From Vibrio rhizosphaerae (GTDB lineage: Bacteria; Pseudomonadota; Gammaproteobacteria; Enterobacterales; Vibrionaceae): a DNA stretch of 64,000 bases. Below, in pieces: positions 23,063 to 32,641 of the stretch (positions within the stretch are counted from its first letter, which is position 1; each line of letters begins with the position of its first letter). Position numbers and translations under genes: made by a program. The DNA lies in assembly GCF_024347095.1 (NCBI RefSeq), contig NZ_AP024903.1, positions 372,001-436,000 of the forward strand. The letters run 5' to 3'. The notes under the pieces were generated by a model. It was not told the DNA's origin, made no database searches, and saw only the letters and a list, made by a program, of their open reading frames with translations.

Positions 23063-23938
23063 ATGGCAAAGGATCAAGTGGTAACTCGTTTACCCGTCAA
23101 GTCAGTGCGTTCATCTGTGAAGGCTGATACGTCAGAACAAATCTGCGGCCACTTCACAAAATCTCAATTACAAGCCGGAGAGGTGGCTCTGGTTGGTGCC
23201 GGTCCCGGCGATCCGGAATTACTGACAGTCAAAGCGGTCAGTTTTCTCCAGCAAGCTGATGTTGTCTTATATGACTATTTGGTCTCAGAGGAGATCATGT
23301 CACTGGTGCCTGACAGTACGATTCTGGTTTGTGTCGGTAAACGAGCAGGCCACCATAGTGTGCCACAGGATAAAACCAACCAACTGCTGGTTGATTTTGC
23401 CAAGCAGGGGCACCGTGTCGTGCGGATTAAAGGCGGCGATCCCTTTATTTTTGGTCGGGGCGGCGAAGAGCTGGAATGCCTGTTTGAGGCGGGGATTCGT
23501 TTTCAGGTTGTTCCCGGTATCACCGCTGCCGCTGGCGCAACAGCCTATGCCGGTATTCCTTTAACACACCGGGATTATGCCCAGTCTGCCATTTTCGTGA
23601 CCGGTCATGTTCGTGCTGAGCAAGATGAAATGGACTGGTCAACGCTGGCCCGGGGACGGCAGACGCTGGTTATCTACATGGGATTGATGAAATCCGGTTA
23701 TATCCGCGAACAACTCCTGCAACATGGCCGTGATGCAACAACGCCTGTTGCGGTCATTGAACGTGGCACTCAGGCAGCACAGAAGCTTTTTTGTGGCACG
23801 TTGGATGATTTGCCGCAGTTGGCAGCCCAAGCTGATTCACCCGCTTTAATTGTGATTGGTGAAGTGGTTGCATTGTCCGAAAAGCTCAACTGGTTCGGCA
23901 GGGCTCAGGATACGACTGTCAGTTCTTTGTATGCATAG
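23063..23938 (+). CDS. cobA: Uroporphyrinogen-III C-methyltransferase (siroheme branch)
   Basis: SAM-dependent enzyme that methylates uroporphyrinogen III to precorrin-2, feeding siroheme for sulfite reductase. It has 291 residues from ATG 23063, chosen because GGAGGTGGAG is six bases upstream. Motifs: [17 protein letters not shown] (about 47-63), [16 protein letters not shown] (about 122-137), [20 protein letters not shown]. It is a stand-alone methyltransferase without the CysG dehydrogenase/chelatase half. Lies 135 bases ahead of cysD, so sulfur-linked. Confidence 0.93.
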   Translation: MAKDQVVTRLPVKSVRSSVKADTSEQICGHFTKSQLQAGEVALVGAGPGDPELLTVKAVSFLQQADVVLYDYLVSEEIMSLVPDSTILVCVGKRAGHHSVPQDKTNQLLVDFAKQGHRVVRIKGGDPFIFGRGGEELECLFEAGIRFQVVPGITAAAGATAYAGIPLTHRDYAQSAIFVTGHVRAEQDEMDWSTLARGRQTLVIYMGLMKSGYIREQLLQHGRDATTPVAVIERGTQAAQKLFCGTLDDLPQLAAQADSPALIVIGEVVALSEKLNWFGRAQDTTVSSLYA

Positions 23939-24073
23939 TTTCTCTGTAGATATGAAGAACACGGGATATCACGACCAATATATAAGTCATCCAGACTCAG
24001 TCATGGCTGACTTCTCTATTCAGAAATCGAATTGCATAACACGCTCATCTTGTGAGTCAAAAGGAAGCAAGAG

Positions 24074-24982
24074 ATGGATCAACAACGCTTAACTCATTTA
24101 AAACAACTAGAAGCTGAAAGTATTCACATTATCCGTGAAGTGGCAGCTGAATTCGGCAACCCGGTGATGATGTATTCCATTGGGAAAGATTCATCAGTGA
24201 TGCTGCATTTAGCCCGTAAAGCTTTCTATCCGGGTAAAATTCCGTTTCCACTGCTGCACGTTGATACCAACTGGAAGTTTCGAGAAATGATCGAATTCCG
24301 GGATAAAACGGCGCAGAAGTATGACTTCGAGTTACTGGTACATAAAAATCCCGAAGGATTAGCAATGGGGATCAGCCCATTTGTACACGGGAGTTCGAAA
24401 CACACCGACATTATGAAAACGCAGAGTCTGAAGCAGGCATTGAATAAGTACGGATTTGATGCAGCCTTTGGCGGTGCCCGGCGCGATGAAGAAAAGTCGC
24501 GAGCGAAAGAACGGGTCTATTCATTCCGCGATAAGAATCATACTTGGGATCCGAAAAACCAGCGTCCGGAGATCTGGCATACCTACAATGGTCAGATCAA
24601 CAAAGGCGAGAGCATTCGGGTTTTCCCTTTATCGAACTGGACTGAGTTGGATATCTGGCAATACATCTATCTGGAAGGGATCGATATTGTGCCGCTTTAC
24701 TTCGCTGAAAAACGTCCTGTTGTTGAACGGGATGGCATGCTCATCATGGTGGATGATGACCGGATGGAAATCTTACCGGGAGAGGTGGTTGAACAGAAAT
24801 CAGTGCGTTTTCGGACGCTTGGATGTTATCCGCTGACCGGGGCGATTGAATCGACCGCAAGTACCTTACCTGAAATTATCGAAGAGATGCTGGTGGCGAC
24901 ATCGAGTGAGCGTCAAGGGCGTGCGATCGATCATGATCAGTCAGGATCCATGGAATTGAAAAAACGTCAGGGTTATTTCTAA
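24074..24982 (+). CDS. cysD: Sulfate adenylyltransferase subunit 2
   Basis: Catalytic, PP-loop subunit of ATP sulfurylase that forms adenosine 5'-phosphosulfate from sulfate and ATP with CysN. It has 302 residues; the PP-loop is [20 protein letters not shown] (about 33-52) and the PAPS-reductase-family motif [17 protein letters not shown] is at about 130-146. AAGGAAG lies 9 bases upstream. Confidence 0.97.
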   Translation: MDQQRLTHLKQLEAESIHIIREVAAEFGNPVMMYSIGKDSSVMLHLARKAFYPGKIPFPLLHVDTNWKFREMIEFRDKTAQKYDFELLVHKNPEGLAMGISPFVHGSSKHTDIMKTQSLKQALNKYGFDAAFGGARRDEEKSRAKERVYSFRDKNHTWDPKNQRPEIWHTYNGQINKGESIRVFPLSNWTELDIWQYIYLEGIDIVPLYFAEKRPVVERDGMLIMVDDDRMEILPGEVVEQKSVRFRTLGCYPLTGAIESTASTLPEIIEEMLVATSSERQGRAIDHDQSGSMELKKRQGYF

Positions 24983-24999
24983 GGGGCGAGGAAAGTTTT

Positions 25000-26427
25000 A
25001 TGAATAGTGCAGTTCAGGCTCAGTTAGCTGAGTTAGGTATTGAAGGGTATTTGAATCAACACCAACACAAATCGTTACTTAGATTTCTGACATGTGGTTC
25101 AGTCGATGATGGTAAGAGTACCTTGATTGGGCGCTTACTTCATGACTCAAAACAGATTTATGAAGACCAATTGGCCGCGGTTCATTCGGATAGTCAACGC
25201 GTTGGGACTACCGGTGAGCGTCCAGATCTGGCATTGCTGGTCGATGGTTTACAGGCGGAGCGTGAACAAGGCATTACCATTGATGTCGCATACCGGTATT
25301 TTTCAACGCAGAAGCGTAAATTTATCATCGCAGATACTCCGGGACACGAACAGTACACGCGGAATATGGCTACCGGTGCTTCAACATGTGACTTAGCGAT
25401 TATTCTGATTGATGCGCGTAAAGGCGTCTTGGATCAAACCCGCCGCCACTCATTTATTTCCAACTTGTTAGGCCTGAAACACTTTGTTGTTGCGGTGAAC
25501 AAAATGGACTTAGTCGATTACTCCCAGCAGCGCTTCGATGAGATTCGTCAGGAATATCTCGAGTTCTCCCGACACCTTCAGGGAGAAACCAATATTCAGA
25601 TTATCCCGATTTCCGCGCTGGAAGGGGACAATGTTGTTGATAAAAGTCAGCATATGTCTTGGTACCAAGGTCCTTCTCTGCTTGAGATGTTAGAGACTGT
25701 TGATGTTGATCAGGTCAAAGGTACCGGTGAGTTCCGGTTCCCGGTTCAGTACGTCAATCGTCCCAATCTCGATTTCCGTGGCTTTGCCGGAACGGTTGCA
25801 TCGGGTCTGGTCCGGGTTGGTGATCACGTCAAAGTGCTGCCGTCCGGCAAGTCCTCGACGATCGCCCGCATCGTCACTTTCGATGGAGATCTTGAACTGG
25901 CTCATGCCGGTCAGGCTGTCACACTGACACTGAATGACGAAATTGATATCAGCCGCGGGGATTTAATTGTTCTGGAGCAGGCTCAGCTTGATGCCACCAA
26001 CCACTTATTAGCGGATGTGGTTTGGATGACAGAGCAACCTTTGCAGCCGGGGCGAGACTACGATATCAAAATCGCCAGTCATAAAACGATTGGACAGGTT
26101 AAAGCGATTCGCCACCAGTATGATATTAATAATCTCTCGACTTATCAGGCTGAATCTCTGCCACTCAATGGGATTGGTTTGTGTGAATGGACATTCAATC
26201 AGGCCATTGCACTTGATAAATATCTCGACTGCGCCGATACCGGTGGTTTTATTGTGATTGACCGCCTGACCAATGTGACGGTTGGTGCTGGATTGGTTCG
26301 TGACAGTCTTCAAACGGTGGCTCAGGCACAGGGTGATTTCTCTGCATTTGAGTTAGAGCTGAATGCACTGGTTCGTAAGCACTTCCCGCATTGGGGTGCC
26401 AAAGATATCAGTCAATTGCTGAAGTAA
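25000..26427 (+). CDS. cysN: Sulfate adenylyltransferase subunit 1 (GTPase)
   Basis: EF-Tu-like GTPase subunit that couples GTP hydrolysis to APS synthesis. It has 475 residues. G1 [16 protein letters not shown] (about 32-47), G3 [19 protein letters not shown]4 NKMD. Ends before any kinase domain, so APS kinase is separate (cysC, about 1.8 kb downstream). Starts 17 bases after cysD. Confidence 0.97.
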   Translation: MNSAVQAQLAELGIEGYLNQHQHKSLLRFLTCGSVDDGKSTLIGRLLHDSKQIYEDQLAAVHSDSQRVGTTGERPDLALLVDGLQAEREQGITIDVAYRYFSTQKRKFIIADTPGHEQYTRNMATGASTCDLAIILIDARKGVLDQTRRHSFISNLLGLKHFVVAVNKMDLVDYSQQRFDEIRQEYLEFSRHLQGETNIQIIPISALEGDNVVDKSQHMSWYQGPSLLEMLETVDVDQVKGTGEFRFPVQYVNRPNLDFRGFAGTVASGLVRVGDHVKVLPSGKSSTIARIVTFDGDLELAHAGQAVTLTLNDEIDISRGDLIVLEQAQLDATNHLLADVVWMTEQPLQPGRDYDIKIASHKTIGQVKAIRHQYDINNLSTYQAESLPLNGIGLCEWTFNQAIALDKYLDCADTGGFIVIDRLTNVTVGAGLVRDSLQTVAQAQGDFSAFELELNALVRKHFPHWGAKDISQLLK

Positions 26428-26471
26428 TCGGCTGATGCGGGTGGGGGACCACCCGCACTGAGGGATGAGTG

Positions 26472-28196
26472 ATGTGGGAACAAGGGGTCATCATTGCCAT
26501 TTTATGCAGTGTGGTCGTCTGCTTGCTGTTTACGCGGATAAAACCGAGTTTTATCTTCGCCGGTGCTGCGTTTATTACCTTTATGACGGGGATGATTGAT
26601 GTCAACGATTTGACTGCAAATTTCACCAACTCATCCCTACTGACACTGATTTTATTGGTTTTAGCCTCAGCCGGGCTGGAAAAAACCCGGCTTATCAGTT
26701 GGATCAGCAGCACGATTTCCGAAGGGCGGCTCGGAACGGTGATTGCCAAGCTGGGATTCTCGACTGCTTTTCTCTCTTCATTCACCAATAATACCGCGGT
26801 TGTCGTGTCCCTGATTGGAGCGATTAAACGTAACCAGCAACATGCGCCGTCGAAGCTGCTCATTCCACTGTCTTATACGGCAATCTTTGGCGGGACGCTG
26901 ACTTTAATTGGTACTTCTACCAATTTGATTATCAACAGTTTTGTCGAAGATGCGGGATTACCAAGTCTCAACTTTTTTGCCCCGACCATGATTGGTTTAG
27001 CTGTACTGTTTGGTGGGGTGCTGATTCTGATTCCATTAAGTTATCTGCTGCCGAATAACGATGAATTGGGACAAGATGAGCTACCGTATTTCCTCGAAGC
27101 CACGGTTGGTGAAGACTCACCACTGGCCGGACACAGTATTGCAGAAAATAATCTGCGTGCGCTTCGTAAACTATTCTTGGCCGAAGTGATTCGTAATGGC
27201 GAGAGTGTTCCTTCTGTCGGGCCGGATTTCGTCTTACAAGCACAGGATAGGCTGCTCTTTTGCGGGGATGTCGAAAGTGTGTCAACCCTTCAGGAAATCA
27301 AAGGGTTAACCTTATTTGGTCAGCACCATTTGAATGGACAAAATTTTGTTGAAGTCGTGGTGAGTTCTTCGGCCAGTTTTTGTAATAAAACCCTGAAATC
27401 CAGCCATTTTCGTGAACGATTTGATGCTGTTGTTGTTGCCATTCGCCGTGGACACGAACGTCTGGAAGGCGGGTTGGGAAATATTACTTTAACCGCCGGT
27501 GATACGTTGGTACTGGTTCCGGGAAAACAGTTTGAAGCCCAGCGTCATGCATTGCATCGGGAATTTCTCTTTATCAATGATCTAGATTCGAGTGCCCGGT
27601 TAGATAGTCATAAATCAAGCTTAGTACTACTCGGTTTTATGGCCGTGATCGGTGCTGCACTGTTTCATGTATTGCCGATTATTAAAGGATTGTCTATCTA
27701 TCTGATTCTGTTGGTGGTGTTTGGTATCGTACAAATCGGCGAGCTGCGTCGTCGCTTTCCGCTTGATATCGTGGTGATTGTCGGTTCGGCACTATCGATT
27801 GCTCAGTTGATGATTTCATCGGGATTGTCGCAGCGTATGGGGGAATTTTTTATCCATACGATGAACGGTTGGGGTGTATTTGGCGGCCTCGTCGCAACCT
27901 ATCTGATCACCTTGCTCCTGACAGAATTAATCACCAACAATGCCGCAGCCGCGTTAGCATTTCCGCTGGGGTATAGTCTGGCGGTTGGCTATGGGGTGGA
28001 TCCAATGCCGTTTATTATGGCCGTGTTATTTGGAGCCAGTGCGAGCTTCATTTCTCCTTATGGCTATCAGACTAACTTATTGGTCTATAGTCTCGGTAAC
28101 TACAAAATCAGTGATTATGTCAGGATCGGGATTCCAATTTCTTTGGTCTATTCTTCGCTGGTACTGACCTTAATACCGATATTTTTCCCGTTTTAA
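26472..28196 (+). CDS. SLC13-type anion transporter with TrkA_C/RCK-like domains, likely sulfate uptake
   Basis: 574 residues. About five N-terminal membrane segments carry SFTNNTAVVVSLIGAIK (about 97-113), the SNT-type anion motif of the DASS family. A soluble middle region (about 205-375) has two TrkA_C-like units (GEDSPLAGHSIAENNLRALR; QNFVEVVVSSSASFCNKTLK). A second membrane half has ITNNAAAALAFPLGYSLAVG (about 489-508). Architecture resembles bacterial and algal SLT/SAC1-type sulfate transporters. Its place between cysN and cysC makes sulfate the best guess. Start at ATG 26472, with GAGGG seven bases upstream. Confidence 0.85.
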   Translation: MWEQGVIIAILCSVVVCLLFTRIKPSFIFAGAAFITFMTGMIDVNDLTANFTNSSLLTLILLVLASAGLEKTRLISWISSTISEGRLGTVIAKLGFSTAFLSSFTNNTAVVVSLIGAIKRNQQHAPSKLLIPLSYTAIFGGTLTLIGTSTNLIINSFVEDAGLPSLNFFAPTMIGLAVLFGGVLILIPLSYLLPNNDELGQDELPYFLEATVGEDSPLAGHSIAENNLRALRKLFLAEVIRNGESVPSVGPDFVLQAQDRLLFCGDVESVSTLQEIKGLTLFGQHHLNGQNFVEVVVSSSASFCNKTLKSSHFRERFDAVVVAIRRGHERLEGGLGNITLTAGDTLVLVPGKQFEAQRHALHREFLFINDLDSSARLDSHKSSLVLLGFMAVIGAALFHVLPIIKGLSIYLILLVVFGIVQIGELRRRFPLDIVVIVGSALSIAQLMISSGLSQRMGEFFIHTMNGWGVFGGLVATYLITLLLTELITNNAAAALAFPLGYSLAVGYGVDPMPFIMAVLFGASASFISPYGYQTNLLVYSLGNYKISDYVRIGIPISLVYSSLVLTLIPIFFPF

Positions 28197-28252
28197 TCGC
28201 TATTAATTTTTTAACCAAATATTGACCATTTTATTGATAAAGGAAGAGTGTT

Positions 28253-28882
28253 ATGAGTATCGCGCCAAATGAAAAAGATCAACATATCGTCTGGCATCAG
28301 CACCCGATCGATAAAGCATTTCGTGCGACGCTGAAAAAGCAGAAACCTGCCGTGCTCTGGTTTACCGGATTATCCGGGGCTGGAAAATCAACAGTGGCCG
28401 GTGCGCTGGAACATCGCCTTGCCCAATTGGGTTATCACACCTATCTGCTGGATGGTGACAATGTGCGCCACGGGTTATGTCGTGACCTTGGTTTTTCTGC
28501 TCAGGATCGCCGGGAAAATATCCGTCGGATCGGGGAACTGGCCAAGTTGATGGCAGATGCCGGGTTGATTGTGTTGACCGCATTTATCTCGCCACATCGC
28601 ACCGAACGCCAAATGGTACGAGAGTTACTGCCGGAGGGGGAGTTTTTGGAAGTGTTTGTCAACACCACGCTGGAGGTGTGTGAACAGCGCGATCCGAAAG
28701 GGTTGTACAAAAAAGCACGGGCGGGTGAGATTGTGAATTTTACCGGCATTGATGCCGAATATGAGGTGCCACTACAGCCTGAGATTGATCTGCCAGCCGG
28801 TGAAATGGGGATTGATGCTTTAGTCGAACAATGTCTGACCCAACTCAATCAACGCGGCATCATCGATACGGCATCACACTAA
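28253..28882 (+). CDS. cysC: Adenylylsulfate kinase
   Basis: Phosphorylates APS to PAPS. It has 209 residues; P-loop [17 protein letters not shown] (about 37-53), substrate motif [20 protein letters not shown] (about 67-86), and [29 protein letters not shown] lies upstream. Last gene of the sulfate block; convergent with the TIGR03899-type gene, with no clear terminator between. Confidence 0.97.
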   Translation: MSIAPNEKDQHIVWHQHPIDKAFRATLKKQKPAVLWFTGLSGAGKSTVAGALEHRLAQLGYHTYLLDGDNVRHGLCRDLGFSAQDRRENIRRIGELAKLMADAGLIVLTAFISPHRTERQMVRELLPEGEFLEVFVNTTLEVCEQRDPKGLYKKARAGEIVNFTGIDAEYEVPLQPEIDLPAGEMGIDALVEQCLTQLNQRGIIDTASH

Positions 28883-28937
28883 TTCGGGCTGAACAATTTT
28901 CAACTGAGTCCATGCTGTGTTCTACGGCAGACATGAC

Positions 28938-29831
28938 TTAGACGGTGTGGTGGATACTGCCGGTAGCATCGGTATGAATCATGAATTTCTGACCTAATAA
29001 AGCAACCATTTGATCGTAGTATTGTTGGTTGAGTTTATTACCTAACAGTTTACATAATTCATTACCGGTGGGGCTGAAGCGATAATAGAGTAAATGAATC
29101 CCTTTACTCATCGCCTGCAGGGACAGGTTCTTGCCCTGATAATGAAAGGGGAGGGCTGATTCTTGTTCAATTTCACCGGAGGCCAGCTCGGTTGCATGCA
29201 ACAGCCCCAGTTCGATTAAAACCAGCAAGCTTGAATAAGGGAGCTGAAAACTTCCCAAACTCAGGGTGATTGTGGTATCGCGCTTGCCGAAGGTAAAAAT
29301 CCCATTGTGTGCCCGGATCCCAACGAATAACTTACGGCTGCTGTCTTGCCCGAAGCTACAGGCAATCGCGGCAGATTTCTGTAAGATTTGAGCTTCTTTG
29401 GGGGTCATATCTTTGAGCACTTGCAAGGCTTTCATCGAAGTCGAGCCGGGATTAGTGACTTCACGTTTCAGCACTTGTGCCCACAGGCGTTGCATCGATG
29501 AGTTATGGATGTCCTGCGCCATATCGAAAAAGCGATAGAGCCAATCCTGATCCGGATCGCCTGCAGTCTCATTTTTACAGGATTTATAGGCGAGTCTGAC
29601 GATACTCTCCAAGTTTTTTTGCCGCTGTTCTCTCCGCTTTCGTTCTCGTTGTATCGCTCTTTCAAACGGTGCAATTTCTGGTTTTTCTTCACTGATCAAC
29701 GCATCGAGCCCATGATCTTTGGCAATGCTTTGGATTCGATGACCGCTATCTTTGATATAGCGGCTTCTTGAATGAGACTTGGTTGCCCCATCATCCTGAT
29801 GTTCAATAACCGTAGGAGTGCGTTGTTCCAT
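28938..29831 (-). CDS. TIGR03899-type conserved protein, function unknown
   Basis: 297 residues from ATG 29831 (MEQRTPTVIEHQ). A TTG six codons upstream is also open, and neither start has a good ribosome site. A basic coiled N-terminal part (RAIQRERKRREQRQKNLES, about 57-75) is followed by a helical/mixed domain (AQILQKSAAIACSFGQDSSR) and YSSLLVLIELGLLHATELAS near 210. No signal peptide or membrane segment. From memory it matches TIGR03899, a gammaproteobacterial family without known function. Its promoter region is shared with a small divergent frame (29980-30072). Confidence 0.75.
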   Translation of the reverse strand: MEQRTPTVIEHQDDGATKSHSRSRYIKDSGHRIQSIAKDHGLDALISEEKPEIAPFERAIQRERKRREQRQKNLESIVRLAYKSCKNETAGDPDQDWLYRFFDMAQDIHNSSMQRLWAQVLKREVTNPGSTSMKALQVLKDMTPKEAQILQKSAAIACSFGQDSSRKLFVGIRAHNGIFTFGKRDTTITLSLGSFQLPYSSLLVLIELGLLHATELASGEIEQESALPFHYQGKNLSLQAMSKGIHLLYYRFSPTGNELCKLLGNKLNQQYYDQMVALLGQKFMIHTDATGSIHHTV

Positions 29832-29864
29832 GAATAATTTTGATACCAACTGGCAACTGAGAGT

Positions 29865-29960
29865 AATAGTAACAATTTAACGCGGAATTCAAGAGACATC
29901 TAGCCGAATTGATCAAATTCCGCTACTCAAAATGCTAATGTTTTGTTAAAATTGTTACTA
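29865..29960. repeat. Nested inverted repeats in the TIGR03899/microprotein divergent region
   Basis: The motif TTAAATTGTTACTA occurs on the minus strand (about 29867-29880) and as TTAAAATTGTTACTA on the plus strand (about 29946-29960). Inside these lie GCGGAATT (29882-29889) and AATTCCGC (29916-29923). The arrangement is roughly symmetric about 29905-29915, as if a promoter or operator module had been copied facing both ways. Confidence 0.55.
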
Positions 29961-29979
29961 CTTTTAATTTTGAGCATTG

Positions 29980-30072
29980 ATGATTCCAGTGAAAAAGGCT
30001 CTGTCTATCACCGTCATATTTATTCTTTATTTTGCGCTACTCGGCTATCTCTCAAGTTATCTTGTCGTATAG
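29980..30072 (+). CDS. Possible 30-residue single-span membrane microprotein
   Basis: Open frame ATG 29980 to TAG 30072, 30 residues: MIPVKKALSITVIFILYFAL then LGYLSSYLVV. A short basic N-terminus (two lysines) precedes a continuous hydrophobic span of about 22 residues, which is the look of a small inner-membrane protein. The ribosome site is weak (GAG six bases upstream). It runs divergently from the TIGR03899-type gene and toward the 3' end of the DUF3299 gene. The inverted motif copies upstream hint at a divergent promoter. Conservation is unknown. Confidence 0.4.
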   Translation: MIPVKKALSITVIFILYFALLGYLSSYLVV

Positions 30073-30098
30073 ACGTTGTTCTTTGTGAGCGGCGTGTA

Positions 30099-30599
30099 TT
30101 ACTGATCATCGTAAGGTTCAATACGACTCCCCTCGATTTTATATCCAGCATCAGCAACGTCACTGCTGACCGGCTCTGCCCTGAGTTTGCCGACAACATA
30201 GATGATATCCCACAGCTCCTGAACAGGGGCACCTTTCGGGAATTTGACATAAATAATCTGATTCGGCGGTGGGGGTGGCACATGAATACATGCGCCAAAA
30301 TAAGGAACCAGCAGAAACTCGGTAATAGTTTGATCATCGCCTTCGAGAGGGATGACAAACCCCGGAATTTTGACAAATTTTCCGTCGAGATCTGGCCGGA
30401 CATCACCGACATGACTCTGTTTGGCGGGAGTGTTACCATTATGATTGACGGCAGGCATCCCCTGTTGATCGAACTGATGACGTTCTTTCTTCGGGATCAA
30501 ATCCATCCAGTCAAGCGTCTGAGGCTTGGGAACACTCCAGGCTGAGGCAGAGCTAAGTGCCATGCACAGGAACATGAGCGATAAAAACGTGTTCTTCAT
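30099..30599 (-). CDS. DUF3299 periplasmic protein of the zinc-uptake (zrg) operon
   Basis: 166 residues from ATG 30599. Signal peptide MKNTFLSLMFLCMALSSASA, then a DUF3299 domain with VKIPGFVIPLEGDDQTITEF (about 89-108) and the hallmark YFGACIHVPPPPPNQIIYVK (about 115-134), which holds a conserved Cys-x-His pair. Starts eight bases after the permease gene and is the last gene of the operon. Five genes of this type form zrgABCDE in V. cholerae as I recall. The role is probably auxiliary to zinc uptake and is not established biochemically. Confidence 0.8.
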   Translation of the reverse strand: MKNTFLSLMFLCMALSSASAWSVPKPQTLDWMDLIPKKERHQFDQQGMPAVNHNGNTPAKQSHVGDVRPDLDGKFVKIPGFVIPLEGDDQTITEFLLVPYFGACIHVPPPPPNQIIYVKFPKGAPVQELWDIIYVVGKLRAEPVSSDVADAGYKIEGSRIEPYDDQ

Positions 30600-30607
30600 T
30601 ATTTTTC

Positions 30608-31867
30608 CTATATTCTTATGGTCATGCCATCGCTGAGTGATTGTCGGTAGGCGCGTAGTGCCGGCACTACACCAATCAGAATCCCTGCGAGTTGCACGTA
30701 ACCCAGTAATTGCCATTCATGGTAGCTCAAACGATCCAGTGTGATGATAATACCGTACTGGGCGTGAATCACCGGTGCGATCAGCGACATTAAACCATAT
30801 AATCCTGCCACACCGACAACAATACCGGTAAAGGTTAACGCACTGGCTTCACTGATCAAGAGGGCAAAGACATGTTTCGGCTGAGCGCCCATCGCTCGGA
30901 GAATCGCCATCTCACGTCGTCTTTCTTGCAGGCTGGTTAACAGGCTGCTGAGCATCCCCATCAGGCCGGCAATCACCACAAAAACCGATACCGCCATCAA
31001 CGCCTTTTCGGCCACAGACATCATGCCCCATAATTCTTGTAATGCGACCCCGGGAAGAATAGCACTCAACGGTTCTTTACGATATTCGTTGATCTCTCTC
31101 TGCAAGGCGAATGTTTGGATCCGGGATTTTAAGCCCAGATACATTGCGGTAATTTGAGAGGGTTGAAAATGTCTTTTTTCCAGAACGGCTGCATCCGGCG
31201 TTTCGCCAATATGAGCACCGGATTCCCAGCCGACATGAATCGCTTCAATCGCGGCCAGTGAAACATGAACGGTTTGATCCACCGGCGTGCCTGTCGGGGC
31301 AAGAATTCCGGTCACGGTAAAGGGGAGATGATCATGGCGGCTGAATCCGACATCACTGATGCCATGAGCAATGATAATTTTGCTGCCAATATGATAGTTA
31401 AGTTTTTTGGCGACATCGGCTCCGATGACGGTGTCGAATAGTCCATGGAATGGCTGACCAGCCTGAAAACTCAGGTGCTGCTTATGTCCGTATTGGTAGA
31501 ATTTAAAATAATCAAGGTTGGTTCCCATGACCCGGAAGCCTTTATGAGAATCTCCCAGCGAGATGGGGATCGCCCACTTGACTGCACGATGATGGCTGAA
31601 TTCCTGAAAACTTTTCCAGTCGATATTATTGGTGGCATTGCCGATTCGAAAGACAGAATAAAGGAGCAGGTTCACTTGGCCGGAGCGTCCGCCGACAATC
31701 AGATCGGTACCGGAAATCGTATTGGCAAAGCTGCTTTTCGCTTGTGTTCGGATCCGTTCTACACCCATGAGGAGAATGACCGAAATCGCCACGGTTAAAA
31801 TCGTTAAGAGTGCCGTTGTTTTACGATTGAGAACACTCTTCCAGGCCAGATTCATAATGATTTTCAT
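30608..31867 (-). CDS. FtsX/MacB-type ABC permease of the zrg zinc-uptake cluster
   Basis: 419 residues. The N-terminal membrane segment (TTALLTILTVAISVILLMGV, about 18-37) precedes a large periplasmic domain (about 40-270). Three C-terminal segments are near 290, 340 and 390, with the FtsX coupling motif LQERRREMAILRAMGAQPKH (about 314-333). The fold is that of MacB/LolE-type mechanotransmission permeases, not a classic BtuC-like importer. It begins two bases after the ATPase stop. Expected to work with the ATPase and with ZrgA and DUF3299 in the periplasm. Confidence 0.85.
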   Translation of the reverse strand: MKIIMNLAWKSVLNRKTTALLTILTVAISVILLMGVERIRTQAKSSFANTISGTDLIVGGRSGQVNLLLYSVFRIGNATNNIDWKSFQEFSHHRAVKWAIPISLGDSHKGFRVMGTNLDYFKFYQYGHKQHLSFQAGQPFHGLFDTVIGADVAKKLNYHIGSKIIIAHGISDVGFSRHDHLPFTVTGILAPTGTPVDQTVHVSLAAIEAIHVGWESGAHIGETPDAAVLEKRHFQPSQITAMYLGLKSRIQTFALQREINEYRKEPLSAILPGVALQELWGMMSVAEKALMAVSVFVVIAGLMGMLSSLLTSLQERRREMAILRAMGAQPKHVFALLISEASALTFTGIVVGVAGLYGLMSLIAPVIHAQYGIIITLDRLSYHEWQLLGYVQLAGILIGVVPALRAYRQSLSDGMTIRI

Positions 31868-31869
31868 GT

Positions 31870-32580
31870 CTAGTTTCCTACCCGATTCAGTTGCGGCAGA
31901 CTGATACTGCGGTTAAACATGGATTCCAGTGTCGGATCGTGACTGACAAACACCAGTGTTGCATTGACCTGATCGGCTTCTTCCATCAGGAGCTGAATGA
32001 AGGCACTGCGGTTGTCGTAATCCAGTGCTGAAGTAGGTTCGTCTGCGATAATCAGCTGGGGTGAACCGATCAATGCCCGTGCGGCTGCAACGCGTTGTTG
32101 TTGTCCAATGCTGAGTTCTACGACTGGCTGATTGAGTAAATGTTCCGGAAGTTTTAAACCGGTCAACAATTGATGAGCTTTGTCGTGCAAGGTGCCGGTA
32201 ATATGATCCCGGCGCCGTGCTGAAAAATGACAGGGAAGCACAACGTTGTCGATAACAGACAGATATGGCAGTAAGTTAAATTGTTGAAATATATAACCAA
32301 TATGATCCGCACGGAAGCGGTCCCGTTGTCTGGATGGTAAAGCGGATAACTCATGGCCTAAGACAGAGAGTGAACCTGACTGGCACGTATTGATCCCTGT
32401 CAGAAGCGCGAGCAGGGTGGATTTCCCGCAGCCGCTTGGGCCTTTGATGAATAGATGCTCACCGGCACTGACGGTCAGGTGCTCAATATCAATCGTCGGG
32501 GGAGCATCGACAGTCCAGCAAAATTGCACATTGCGGAGCTCGATGACGTATTCTGATCCAGATGGTTGTGAATCCTTCAT
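31870..32580 (-). CDS. ABC ATP-binding protein of the zrg zinc-uptake cluster
   Basis: 236 residues from ATG 32580 (MKDSQPSGSEYVIELRNVQF; AGAGGAT upstream). Walker A KGPSGCGKSTLLALLTG, Q-loop YIFQQFNLLPYL, signature VVELSIGQQQRVAAARALIG (LSIGQ instead of LSGGQ), Walker B LIIADEPTSALD, H-loop VSHD. It is of the LolD/MacB exporter-type class. An in-frame ATG at 32610 would add ten residues but lies inside a perfect hairpin. Coupled to the permease gene two bases on. Confidence 0.88.
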   Translation of the reverse strand: MKDSQPSGSEYVIELRNVQFCWTVDAPPTIDIEHLTVSAGEHLFIKGPSGCGKSTLLALLTGINTCQSGSLSVLGHELSALPSRQRDRFRADHIGYIFQQFNLLPYLSVIDNVVLPCHFSARRRDHITGTLHDKAHQLLTGLKLPEHLLNQPVVELSIGQQQRVAAARALIGSPQLIIADEPTSALDYDNRSAFIQLLMEEADQVNATLVFVSHDPTLESMFNRSISLPQLNRVGN

Positions 32581-32600
32581 GACTCGAAATCCTCTGAGAG

Positions 32601-32623
32601 AGCAGGACATAGAATGTCCTGCT
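32601..32623 (-). repeat. Perfect 10-bp hairpin between zrgA and the ABC ATPase gene
   Basis: AGCAGGACAT (32601-32610) and ATGTCCTGCT (32614-32623) are exact inverted copies with a three-base loop. On the coding strand the second arm contains an in-frame ATG (32610) for the ATPase. No T-run follows. It may balance zrgA and ATPase expression or be a processing site. Confidence 0.7.
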
Positions 32624-32641
32624 GATAGATGAAGTTTGATG

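Noticed and set aside
29943..30545. 200-codon plus-strand frame opposite the DUF3299 gene
   Set aside because: No ribosome site or family pattern, and it is antisense to a gene with a signal peptide and the ACIHVPPPPPN motif.
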